Source: JAAYZQ01 sp041300865
GTDB lineage: Bacteria > Chloroflexota > Anaerolineae > JAAYZQ01
Assembly: GCA_041300865.1 (NCBI GenBank)
Contig: JBFYTF010000046.1
Location: 1-8,132, forward strand
DNA length: 8,132 nucleotides
Reading direction: 5' to 3'
The notes beneath the pieces were generated by a model, which searched no databases, had not been told where the DNA came from, and saw nothing but the letters and a program-made list of their open reading frames with translations. The translations under genes were made by a program, and so were the position numbers. Below are positions 1 to 5,337 of this stretch, piece after piece. Position 1 is the first letter of the stretch. Each line of letters opens with the position of its first letter.

Positions 1-15
1 CCATTGGATCTCCTT
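1..15 (-). CDS. start of a downstream gene (only RBS and start codon in window)
   Basis: On the minus strand a Shine-Dalgarno sequence AAGGAG (15..10) is followed after 5 bases by ATG at 4..2, and the window ends one base later. The start lies 15 bases after the stop codon of the 320-aa gene (20-982), so the two are probably co-transcribed. No protein sequence is visible, so nothing can be said of its function. Confidence 0.55.
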
Positions 16-19
16 GGTT

Positions 20-982
20 CTAGAATGGCGGGTCGAAGGACGGTGTTCTGAGGGCTGTGGCCTCTAGCCAGCCCTGCAGCCAAAGTCGCGCGCCGGGCGG
101 CACGACCTGGGCCACGGCCAGCACAAAATCGCGGTGGTGGCGGAAGCGGGTCTGCCCTTCCTCGTCGTTGGGCGAAAGGCTGTACTCCAGCGCGGCACAC
201 ATCAGGGCCACGCTCTGCTCAGGCTCACTCAACCAGTCGAGCGCCACGCTCTGGTAGGGCCAAGCATCGATCTGTGCCAGCAGTGCTTGCACGTCGGTCC
301 CGTGGCGCTGCAGGGCGGTAAGGATCGATGCAGCTTCGTCCAGCGTCACCCTCCTGTAGCGCGCCCGAGAGTCTTCATCAGGGACGGGCACGTCGCAGTG
401 CTCGGCGAGCGTGCGGGCCACCTGACGCAAGGTTGGGTCCAACCAAGGCGCCTCCATGACCTCCAGGAACTCCGCAGGGCCGAGCTGCCGAGGAAATGCA
501 GGCGGGGTCTGGTCATCCGGAGCGGGCGCGGCGGCGGTCCCTTCCTGCTGCCTCTGCCACTCTGCAAACTCGGCGTCCACCCGCGCCCAGCGTGCGTCGT
601 AGCCCTCGGGGTCATAGCGAGCGATGAGCGGGTAGCCGCCATCGTCATGATGCCAGTGAAAGCCGGGATCCTCTCCTGCCTCCAGCGCTCTCTTCAGATC
701 GTCCTGCTCGAACTGGCACACCGGGCAGTCGTCCTCAAAGAACTCGGCGATGCGTTCAGGGTAAATGGGGTTGGGCTGGTCCATCTGTTCTGCCCAGATC
801 AAGTCCCGTGGGGCGCAGCCGTGCAGGTCGTCCCGCGACGCGAAGAACCACTGCCGGATCAGATCATCCAGACGCTCCGTCTCTGCTTCGGCGTTCCCCC
901 CTGACCCGGCCAAAAGCTCGGCCGCGCAGTCCCGCAGCCAGAGCACCAACTCGCCATAAAGAGCGCACTCCTGGTAGCACAC
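20..982 (-). CDS. uncharacterised acidic 320-aa protein
   Basis: I do not recognise a named function. The protein is acidic and Trp-rich, without signal peptide or membrane segments, so it is probably cytoplasmic. It appears to have two parts: residues 1-145 with a CPVC pair (C86, C89) in a DDCPVCQ context and an HWHHDDGG stretch (H109, H111, H112), and residues 165-320, predicted mostly helical. An Ala/Pro-rich linker (about 147-162) joins them. The Cys/His cluster could bind a metal; this is inference. The start is GTG, chosen because an in-frame TGA lies just upstream at 1000..998 and AAAGGGG (998..992) stands 9 bases before it. It is the first intact gene after the promoter at 1209-1237, and another gene starts 15 bases downstream. 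The antisense frame is also long but reads as shadow. Confidence 0.8.
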   Translation of the reverse strand: MCYQECALYGELVLWLRDCAAELLAGSGGNAEAETERLDDLIRQWFFASRDDLHGCAPRDLIWAEQMDQPNPIYPERIAEFFEDDCPVCQFEQDDLKRALEAGEDPGFHWHHDDGGYPLIARYDPEGYDARWARVDAEFAEWQRQQEGTAAAPAPDDQTPPAFPRQLGPAEFLEVMEAPWLDPTLRQVARTLAEHCDVPVPDEDSRARYRRVTLDEAASILTALQRHGTDVQALLAQIDAWPYQSVALDWLSEPEQSVALMCAALEYSLSPNDEEGQTRFRHHRDFVLAVAQVVPPGARLWLQGWLEATALRTPSFDPPF

Positions 983-991
983 CGCAGAGGT

Positions 992-998
992 CCCCTTT
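992..998 (-). promoter_or_regulatory. ribosome binding site of the 320-aa gene
   Basis: AAAGGGG on the minus strand, 9 bases before the GTG at 982. Together with the in-frame TGA at 1000..998 it fixes the GTG as the upstream limit of the gene. Confidence 0.5.
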
Positions 999-1048
999 CA
1001 ATGTAGGCTGTGATCCTGAACCGCGAATCAGAGGCCGGCGCACCAGCT

Positions 1049-1157
1049 CTATCTGTGCGACCGCTCACCGCCTGGTAGCCAGTAATCGATCTCATCCTTG
1101 ATGACTTTGCCCGGCCGCAAATCGCGCAACCGCTGGACGGTGATCCACCCATCGCAT
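1049..1157 (-). pseudogene. frameshifted remnant of a small gene (LRPGKVIKDE motif)
   Basis: A consensus ribosome binding site GGAGGT (1168..1163) stands 5 bases before ATG at 1157..1155. That frame gives only 21 codons before TGA at 1094..1092. Removing one G from the GGG run at 1150..1148 joins the start to an open frame reading WITVQRLRDLRPGKVIKDE and ending at TAG 1051..1049. From memory, an LRPGTVIKDE-like N-terminus occurs in small, often toxin/antitoxin-like or PIN-associated proteins of environmental bacteria; I cannot confirm this. The remnant is shorter than such genes, so it looks both frameshifted and truncated. It lies in the leader between the 1209-1237 promoter and the 320-aa gene. 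The alternative is a non-coding leader. Confidence 0.35.
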
Positions 1158-1208
1158 GATCTACCTCCGATTCTATCCGCGACGCGGCAGTGAACACCTG
1201 CATCTGGG

Positions 1209-1237
1209 AGTATATCATACGGCGGTGTGTGCGTCAA
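1209..1237 (-). promoter_or_regulatory. near-consensus sigma70-type promoter, leftward
   Basis: Reading the minus strand, TTGACG (1237..1232, 5 of 6 to consensus) and TATACT (1214..1209, 5 of 6) are separated by exactly 17 bases. The -10 box is preceded by TGA, an extended -10 (TGn). Transcription would start near 1202, about 220 bases before the 320-aa gene. This is the strongest promoter match I found in the window. Confidence 0.65.
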
Positions 1238-1359
1238 TCACAGTCTGTCGGCTACTAGCGGACCGCCCTCTCGTTCCCCTTCACCAGAACGCCGTGGAGC
1301 AGAAAGGATGTCCTGCCCGCTGCCGGGGTGCGATGCGGGCGAGCTAAAGCGACGTGAAC

Positions 1360-1512
1360 ATGAACAAAAGACTCGAGCCCCTGTGTTCGCCACCGGGCCA
1401 CTTGGCCTACCTGGGAACGAGCCAAACTGCTCTTGAGCTCTGTGTTCGACAGGGGTATACTGGCCTTTGGCAGGCCTTTGAACCCTTCCTACAGGGTTTC
1501 AATCACCACTGA
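1360..1512 (+). CDS. possible 50-aa small ORF, unrecognised
   Basis: ATG at 1360 opens a 50-codon frame ending in TGA at 1510-1512. Its composition is protein-like, for example the segment TALELCVRQGYTGLWQAFEP near the middle. No good ribosome binding site precedes it and I recognise no family. It covers the promoter-like site at 1433-1461, so at most one of the two readings is likely to matter. It could be a relic of a decayed gene. Confidence 0.15.
   Translation: MNKRLEPLCSPPGHLAYLGTSQTALELCVRQGYTGLWQAFEPFLQGFNHH
1433..1461 (+). promoter_or_regulatory. sigma70-like promoter, rightward
   Basis: TTGAGC (1433-1438, 4 of 6) and TATACT (1456-1461, 5 of 6) are separated by 17 bases. Transcription would begin near 1468, inside the tandem repeat at 1460-1481, and run towards the polyferredoxin pseudogene and the serine hydrolase. 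The -10 hexamer is the same as that of the leftward promoter at 1209-1237. Confidence 0.4.
1460..1481 (+). repeat. tandem 11-bp repeat at the putative transcription start
   Basis: CTGGCCTTTGG (1460-1470) is followed directly by CAGGCCTTTGA (1471-1481), matching at 9 of 11 positions with GGCCTTTG identical in both. One helical turn of spacing right after a -10 box would suit a regulator bound on one face of the helix; that role is inference. Confidence 0.4.
1478..1502 (+). repeat. inverted repeat (stem-loop)
   Basis: TTGAACCCT (1478-1486) pairs with AGGGTTTCAA (1493-1502) apart from one bulged T, around a 6-base loop. It would lie at the 5' end of a transcript from the 1433-1461 promoter. Confidence 0.4.
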
Positions 1513-1577
1513 TCTCAGCTAATTGGGCCCAGATCGCCGTTGGCACTGGCTGTGAAGTGCATTCCTACGGTGCCCTT

Positions 1578-1594
1578 TGGGAGGAGCGCTCCCA
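1578..1594 (+). repeat. inverted repeat (stem-loop)
   Basis: TGGGAG (1578-1583) and CTCCCA (1589-1594) form a perfect 6-bp stem around GAGCG. It sits just upstream of the stronger hairpin at 1604-1625. Confidence 0.3.
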
Positions 1595-1603
1595 TCTGGG
1601 GGC

Positions 1604-1625
1604 GGGTGCATCCGTCGATGCACCC
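1604..1625 (+). repeat. 9-bp perfect hairpin with 4-base loop
   Basis: GGGTGCATC (1604-1612) and GATGCACCC (1617-1625) are exact reverse complements around the loop CGTC. No T-run follows on either strand, so it is not a standard intrinsic terminator. It could be a structured leader element or a protein-binding site. Confidence 0.5.
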
Positions 1626-1662
1626 CTGCCGATCCAGGCAGTCCAGGGATGGCCGAGGATGA

Positions 1663-1674
1663 CGAGAGCTCTCG
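1663..1674. repeat. 12-bp perfect palindrome
   Basis: CGAGAGCTCTCG is self-complementary without a spacer. It lies about 70 bases before the polyferredoxin remnant and is a possible protein-binding site; no function is shown. Confidence 0.35.
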
Positions 1675-1732
1675 CCGCGCAGTCAGTGGTGGGAGCCGGG
1701 CAGGCAGCATGCCCATTCGATCCCGCGCCCTG

Positions 1733-1740
1733 AAAGGAGG
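1733..1740 (+). promoter_or_regulatory. strong ribosome binding site of the polyferredoxin remnant
   Basis: AAAGGAGG stands 8 bases before GTG 1749, which is in frame with the recognisable polyferredoxin sequence. The nearer ATG codons at 1744 and 1747 are in another frame that stops within five codons, so the GTG was probably the ancestral start unless an early indel has occurred. Confidence 0.55.
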
Positions 1741-1748
1741 CTCATGAT

Positions 1749-2063
1749 GTGGATCAGGTAATTGGCAACACGCCGCGGCTCCGTCAAGGGGTGCTGCTCA
1801 TCTCGTTTCTGCGCTATCCCGTCACCCTGTACTACTTCTCGCCCGTCCTTACCCTCGCCGGTGCCTTACAGAGGGTGATCAACGGTTCGGTCCTCATCTT
1901 GTCCCTGATGCTCCTATCGTAGCTCATCCTCCGACGAACGTGGTGCGGTTGGGCGGGCCCAACCGGCGCCCTCCAGGAGCTGGCAGCAGCGGCCACTCAG
2001 CGACGCCTCACCCGCGGCAAGATCGAACGGATCAAGTGGGCCGTAGAGATGCCTTGGAGATGA
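1749..2063 (+). pseudogene. decayed NapH-like membrane 4Fe-4S polyferredoxin
   Basis: The frame from GTG 1749 reads an N-terminal membrane segment (LLISFLRYPVTLYYFSP), then GALQRVINGSVLILSL, then an Fe-S loop RTWCGWAGPTGALQE. This follows the pattern of membrane polyferredoxins, which have ...FSP, then G.INGS, then WCG(W/Y).CP.GGLQE, and carry electrons at the membrane. The gene is broken. TAG at 1920-1922 interrupts it at codon 58. The second Cys of the CGxxCP motif is Gly (GGC, 1956-1958). The frame ends at TGA 2061-2063 after about 104 codons, well short of the usual 200-300 residues. A different frame stays open from there to TAG 2101-2103, which suggests a further indel. The C-terminal ferredoxin Cys clusters are absent. 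The preserved ribosome binding site suggests recent loss. The serine hydrolase begins 70 bases later. Confidence 0.75.
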
Positions 2064-2120
2064 TCTGCTACATCATCCCACTACGCGTTCAAGAGGTCAA
2101 GTAGTCAGCTGGACCATTAT

Positions 2121-2127
2121 AAGGAGG
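2121..2127 (+). promoter_or_regulatory. ribosome binding site of the serine hydrolase
   Basis: AAGGAGG lies 6 bases before ATG 2134, a near-ideal site that fixes the start. Confidence 0.75.
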
Positions 2128-2133
2128 AACGGC

Positions 2134-4140
2134 ATGAACAGGCTACTGCGTGTGAAGAAAGCACTAGCGTTATCGGCGTCGATGATGTTGACTCTCGGAA
2201 TTCTGCTATCGACTGCCGGATCCGTCGTCTCCCAAGATAGCAGCGTCGCGGCGGGCACCATCGTAGGGGCGGCGCCCTCACAGCGACTGGGTCCGACCGA
2301 TCCGGCTGAACTGGAGGCCTTCCTGGATAAGCTGTTGCGAACGGAGATGGAAGAGTACCACATCGCCGGAGCAGCCGTCGCTGTCGTCAAAAACGGCGAG
2401 ATCCTTCTAGCCAAAGGCTACGGCTATGCCGACGTGGACAAGGGCATTCCGGTCGACCCGGAGCAGACCATCTTTAGCATTGGCTCGAACGGCAAGGTAT
2501 TCACCTGGACAGCGGTGATGCAGCTCGTCGAGCAGGGCAAGCTGGACCTGGACGCGGATATCAACACCTATCTCGACTTTCGCATCCCGGATACCTACCC
2601 ACAACCGGTCACCCTCAGGCACCTGATGACCCATACGTCAGGGTTCGAAGACCGGTGGTTTACCGGCGGGGAGACCAATGCCGATAAGCTGCTGCCCGTG
2701 CGCGAATTTCTGGTCTCTGATATCTGGGCGCGGGTGCGTCCACCCGGGGATGCCGGTTACTCGAACTACAATCCCGTGCTGGCAGGATATATCGTAGCGC
2801 GGGTGTCGGGCCAGCCCTACGAGCAGTACATCCAGGAGAATATCCTGCGCCCGTTGGGCATGGCGCACTCGGCAGCCCGGTATCCGGTACCGCCGGACCT
2901 GCGCGCATACGCATCCAAGGGGTACACGTATCAGGATGGCGGCTTTCGGGCGTTCACTGAATACGTGGGCCAGCCGGCTGGGGCGCCATCCGGCTCACAC
3001 CAGGCCAGTATCGCCGACATGGCTCGGTTCCTGATCGCGCACCTGGAGGGCAGCGGCGGCGACGCGGACAGTGCCGAGAGGCGCATCCTGAAGGCAAGCA
3101 CATTGCGGCAAATGCACACCACTTTGTACGCGCCCGACCCCAGACTCAATGGCACAGCTTACGGCTTGTTCGATATGAGCGAAAACGGCCAGCGAACGCT
3201 GGGGCATAGTGGGTATTTGCCCCCGATGCACAGCCTGCTGCTGCTTTTGCTCGACCAGAACCTGGGTGTGTTCGTGGTCTATAACAGCGAGGGGGGTGGG
3301 GCCCTGACCAACCAGCATTCCGGGTTCCAGAAGGCGTTTTTCGACCACTACTTTCCCAGCTCGAGACCAACTCCGCTGCAACCTCCGGCGGATTTCGCGG
3401 AGCGAGCCGACCGGTTCGTGGGCCTGTACAACGCCAGCAGCCGATATACCACCATCTCCAAGCTCACCGGGTTGGGTGGCGGCGGATTCACCACCGAAAT
3501 CAGCAACCCCGGCGACGGGACGCTTCTCTATAACCTGATGGGGGACAAGAGGCGGTTTGTCGAAGTAGAGCCGCTGTACTTTCGCCAGGTAGACGCCCCG
3601 TTCGGAATCGTCTTTCGGGAGGACGATCGGGGCCGCATCACCCACATTTACACCGACATCGTGCCGCAGTATGCGGTTGCCAGACTGCGCTGGTACGAAA
3701 CGCCCGGTTTCAGCATGATGTTCGTCCAGGCGTGCCTCCTGATTTTCCTGTCCGTGCTGCCCGCGGGTTTGATTCGCGTGGTTCGGGATCGCCGCCGGGG
3801 CGGTGACCGGCCACTCGCGCCCCGTGGCGCTCGCGTGTTCCCTTGGATGTTGATAGGTATCAGCATTCTGAATCTGGTGTTCATGGTCGCCTTTCAGTTG
3901 GGTCAGAACCAGGTCACGTATAACGTATTGCTCGCCCCCCCCTTGTTCTTCCAAATCCTGCTGGGACTCGGAGTCTTGTCGGCGGTACTTACAGCCGGCG
4001 CGCTGCTGTTCATCGTGCTGGCCTGGATGAACCGCTACTGGGGCACCACCGCCCGCGTGTACTATACGCTGGTGACGGTCGCTGCGGTCGCTTTTGTCTG
4101 GTTCCTGAATTACTGGAACCTGCTGGGTTGGCGGTTCTAG
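2134..4140 (+). CDS. membrane-anchored beta-lactamase-family serine hydrolase
   Basis: This is a class C beta-lactamase/penicillin-binding-fold hydrolase (PF00144 type), 668 aa. Residues 1-33 form a Sec signal peptide or N-terminal anchor (MNRLLRVKK followed by a hydrophobic core). The catalytic domain spans about 55-410. It has S118-N-G-K121 (SxxK nucleophile and base, in FSIGSNGK), H167-TSG, Y209-S-N211 (YxN) and H358-S-G360 (HxG in place of KTG). All active-site motifs are present, so it is probably active. A beta-rich region (about 425-520) follows. Four hydrophobic segments (about 526-550, 568-590, 597-631 and 641-663) then anchor the C-terminus. The catalytic domain should face outside. 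Known relatives include D-aminopeptidases, esterases and cell-wall-related proteins; the substrate here cannot be told. It ends at the convergent hairpin 4157-4190. Confidence 0.93.
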   Translation: MNRLLRVKKALALSASMMLTLGILLSTAGSVVSQDSSVAAGTIVGAAPSQRLGPTDPAELEAFLDKLLRTEMEEYHIAGAAVAVVKNGEILLAKGYGYADVDKGIPVDPEQTIFSIGSNGKVFTWTAVMQLVEQGKLDLDADINTYLDFRIPDTYPQPVTLRHLMTHTSGFEDRWFTGGETNADKLLPVREFLVSDIWARVRPPGDAGYSNYNPVLAGYIVARVSGQPYEQYIQENILRPLGMAHSAARYPVPPDLRAYASKGYTYQDGGFRAFTEYVGQPAGAPSGSHQASIADMARFLIAHLEGSGGDADSAERRILKASTLRQMHTTLYAPDPRLNGTAYGLFDMSENGQRTLGHSGYLPPMHSLLLLLLDQNLGVFVVYNSEGGGALTNQHSGFQKAFFDHYFPSSRPTPLQPPADFAERADRFVGLYNASSRYTTISKLTGLGGGGFTTEISNPGDGTLLYNLMGDKRRFVEVEPLYFRQVDAPFGIVFREDDRGRITHIYTDIVPQYAVARLRWYETPGFSMMFVQACLLIFLSVLPAGLIRVVRDRRRGGDRPLAPRGARVFPWMLIGISILNLVFMVAFQLGQNQVTYNVLLAPPLFFQILLGLGVLSAVLTAGALLFIVLAWMNRYWGTTARVYYTLVTVAAVAFVWFLNYWNLLGWRF

Positions 4141-4156
4141 TTGGCAAATGTGTTGG

Positions 4157-4190
4157 GGCTGGCGGGGATGGGGTGACATCCCCGCCAGCC
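4157..4190. terminator. 14-bp perfect hairpin between convergent genes
   Basis: GGCTGGCGGGGATG (4157-4170) and CATCCCCGCCAGCC (4177-4190) pair perfectly around GGGTGA. It lies 16 bases after the hydrolase stop and 22 bases from the stop of the convergent carotenoid gene. Position and stability fit a bidirectional terminator, but no T-run follows on either strand, so it could instead be factor-dependent or act as a 3'-end RNA stabiliser. Confidence 0.6.
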
Positions 4191-4212
4191 ACTCACCGAC
4201 AAGCGAGAAATA

Positions 4213-5070
4213 TCACACGAAACTAGGAGCGTTCTTGTTCAATCTTGACACAAAGATGATATTCAATATCGAGGTGAAAACCATCGTAAAGGTGCAGCCC
4301 AAGAACACTGACCAGTAGACCTCCAGGTTCGTGCTCTGGAAAAACGGATTGAGAAGGAACCCAACTGCAAGGCCAAGATACATCACGGGAACCAGGTACC
4401 AATAAGCCCTGCTTTGTTCTACGCGCTCGTTTCTACTGAACCTGTAAAGATACAATGCAAACACCTGAAAGATTAGGAACACGGTAAGATACCAACCGAA
4501 GTAATTAGAGATGGGTACACCATGGTAAGGGCCGCCATCTTCCCATACCCAGGCCCCGTCGATGGTTGACCTCAATGGGTCAAGGCAGAAATCCCACATA
4601 ACCATGACAAAACTGGCAATAAAAGGCACGAGAACCAGATTGCGCCTCTCAATCCCTGTGCCCATATTTGCATGGAATACTGTGCTCATGGTCCATGCCA
4701 GATAGCCGGCCACGAAGTAAGCAGGCATAACCGCCATCGGAACAGTACCAATCATTGGACCGAGCAGCTCGGTATAATAGAAATCTCCAAATGGAAAGCC
4801 CATGGCAATGCTCGTCGTTTCCGCTGACCAGGAGATTAGGAACGTGATAGTAAAGAACGCGAACAAGTTGTCCCAGCCATACCGCTTGCTGCCATGAACC
4901 AGAACAAAGGCAAGCCAAGCCAGGTTCTGAATATAGTAGACAGCCTCATTGGCATTACCAAACACATTCCACGGACTGAGCAAAGCTACGCCCCAGTAGA
5001 TTGCTACCAAAACCGCCATTAATAGGTTTTGCTTGTTTCCAACCAGGGCGCTCATTGAGTTTGTATGCAT
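4213..5070 (-). CDS. carotenoid biosynthesis membrane protein, CruF/DUF422 family
   Basis: A 285-aa polytopic protein with six to eight hydrophobic segments. It has the conserved pattern of the CruF/C50-carotenoid family (PF04240): E84, then G91-FPFGDFYYTELLGP, then WDFCLDPL (D160, D164), then a W-V-W pair, then GGPYHGVPISNYFGWY (179-194). Characterised members hydrate or modify the psi-ends of carotenoids in the membrane; many others are unassigned. The start is set at ATG 5070 because GGAGAG (5083..5078) lies 7 bases before it; a GTG at 5085 overlaps that site. The gene is unusual in composition: 24 of 60 bases at 4441-4500 are G/C, against 40 of 60 at 3361-3420 in the neighbouring hydrolase. 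No other carotenoid genes are visible, so its substrate source must lie elsewhere. It may be co-transcribed with the upstream oxidoreductase, 267 bases away. Confidence 0.85.
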   Translation of the reverse strand: MHTNSMSALVGNKQNLLMAVLVAIYWGVALLSPWNVFGNANEAVYYIQNLAWLAFVLVHGSKRYGWDNLFAFFTITFLISWSAETTSIAMGFPFGDFYYTELLGPMIGTVPMAVMPAYFVAGYLAWTMSTVFHANMGTGIERRNLVLVPFIASFVMVMWDFCLDPLRSTIDGAWVWEDGGPYHGVPISNYFGWYLTVFLIFQVFALYLYRFSRNERVEQSRAYWYLVPVMYLGLAVGFLLNPFFQSTNLEVYWSVFLGCTFTMVFTSILNIIFVSRLNKNAPSFV

Positions 5071-5077
5071 CTTGTGT

Positions 5078-5083
5078 CTCTCC
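5078..5083 (-). promoter_or_regulatory. ribosome binding site deciding the carotenoid-gene start
   Basis: GGAGAG, 7 bases before ATG 5070. It overlaps the upstream GTG at 5085..5083, which has no ribosome binding site of its own, so the ATG is preferred. Confidence 0.6.
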
Positions 5084-5228
5084 ACCGCGGTGCGTACTAC
5101 CAGTTCACGGCGCCCAGGCTCGGATTGGCCACTGGATGGCGCCGCGGGAGGAGTGTCTATCGCGGCTCAGTCTGGTCGAAACTTTGCCCGGATCACGTGC
5201 AAACGCGACGGCAAACCGCTTTCGTGCA

Positions 5229-5274
5229 CCAGAAGGCTCCATACCTGGCTAGCCAGGCCTCACCTACCTTCTGG
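5229..5274. repeat. nested inverted repeat between two minus-strand genes
   Basis: The outer arms CCAGAAGG (5229-5236) and CCTTCTGG (5267-5274) enclose a 14-bp perfect palindrome CCTGGCTAGCCAGG (5244-5257). It lies 64-109 bases downstream of the oxidoreductase stop and about 160 bases upstream of the carotenoid start. No T-run follows. It could be a processing or termination structure, or an operator for the carotenoid gene. Confidence 0.45.
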
Positions 5275-5337
5275 AGAGGATGAGGAAGCCTTCATAATAG
5301 GGTCACGACTGAGGCCTCCGCGGTAACCTTGGCACGG

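Larger units (their letters stand above)
1482..1733 (+). pseudogene. possible gene remnant ending at the polyferredoxin RBS
   Basis: A stop-free frame of 83 codons runs from just after TGA 1479-1481 to TGA 1731-1733 with no good start codon. It encodes protein-like stretches such as NWAQIAVGTGCEVHSYGALW. Its stop abuts AAAGGAGG of the next frame, as in an operon. Third-position G/C is only about two thirds by hand count, close to the local background, so coding origin is uncertain. I recognise no family. Confidence 0.15.
1238..1748. other. intergenic stretch: promoter-like site, hairpins, weak open frames
   Basis: No intact gene is recognisable. The stretch holds a plus-strand promoter-like site (1433-1461), a tandem 11-bp repeat (1460-1481) and inverted repeats between 1478 and 1714. 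It also has two weak plus-strand open frames (1360-1512 and 1482-1733). A strong ribosome binding site (1733-1740) lies at its right edge. CTGTGTTCG occurs twice (1381-1389 and 1440-1448). It may be leader DNA or the remains of decayed genes. Confidence 0.5.

Noticed and set aside
134..904. Plus-strand open frame of about 256 codons opposite the 320-aa gene
   Set aside because: The minus-strand frame has a ribosome binding site, a promoter upstream and a coherent acidic protein; the plus-strand frame has none of these.
859..1218. Minus-strand open frame of 119 codons overlapping the 320-aa gene start
   Set aside because: It runs out of frame into the well-supported gene and its translation has no recognisable family; only the 1049-1157 frame looks like protein remnant.
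1519..1716. Minus-strand open frame of 65 codons
   Set aside because: It has low-complexity Pro/Arg/Ser content typical of G/C-rich non-coding sequence, and it lies over the hairpin cluster.
2995..4179. Long minus-strand open frame of about 394 codons opposite the serine hydrolase
   Set aside because: It is antisense to a gene with complete catalytic motifs and membrane segments. Its translation has no recognisable domain and is rich in Q, H and R, as expected from G/C-rich antisense shadow.
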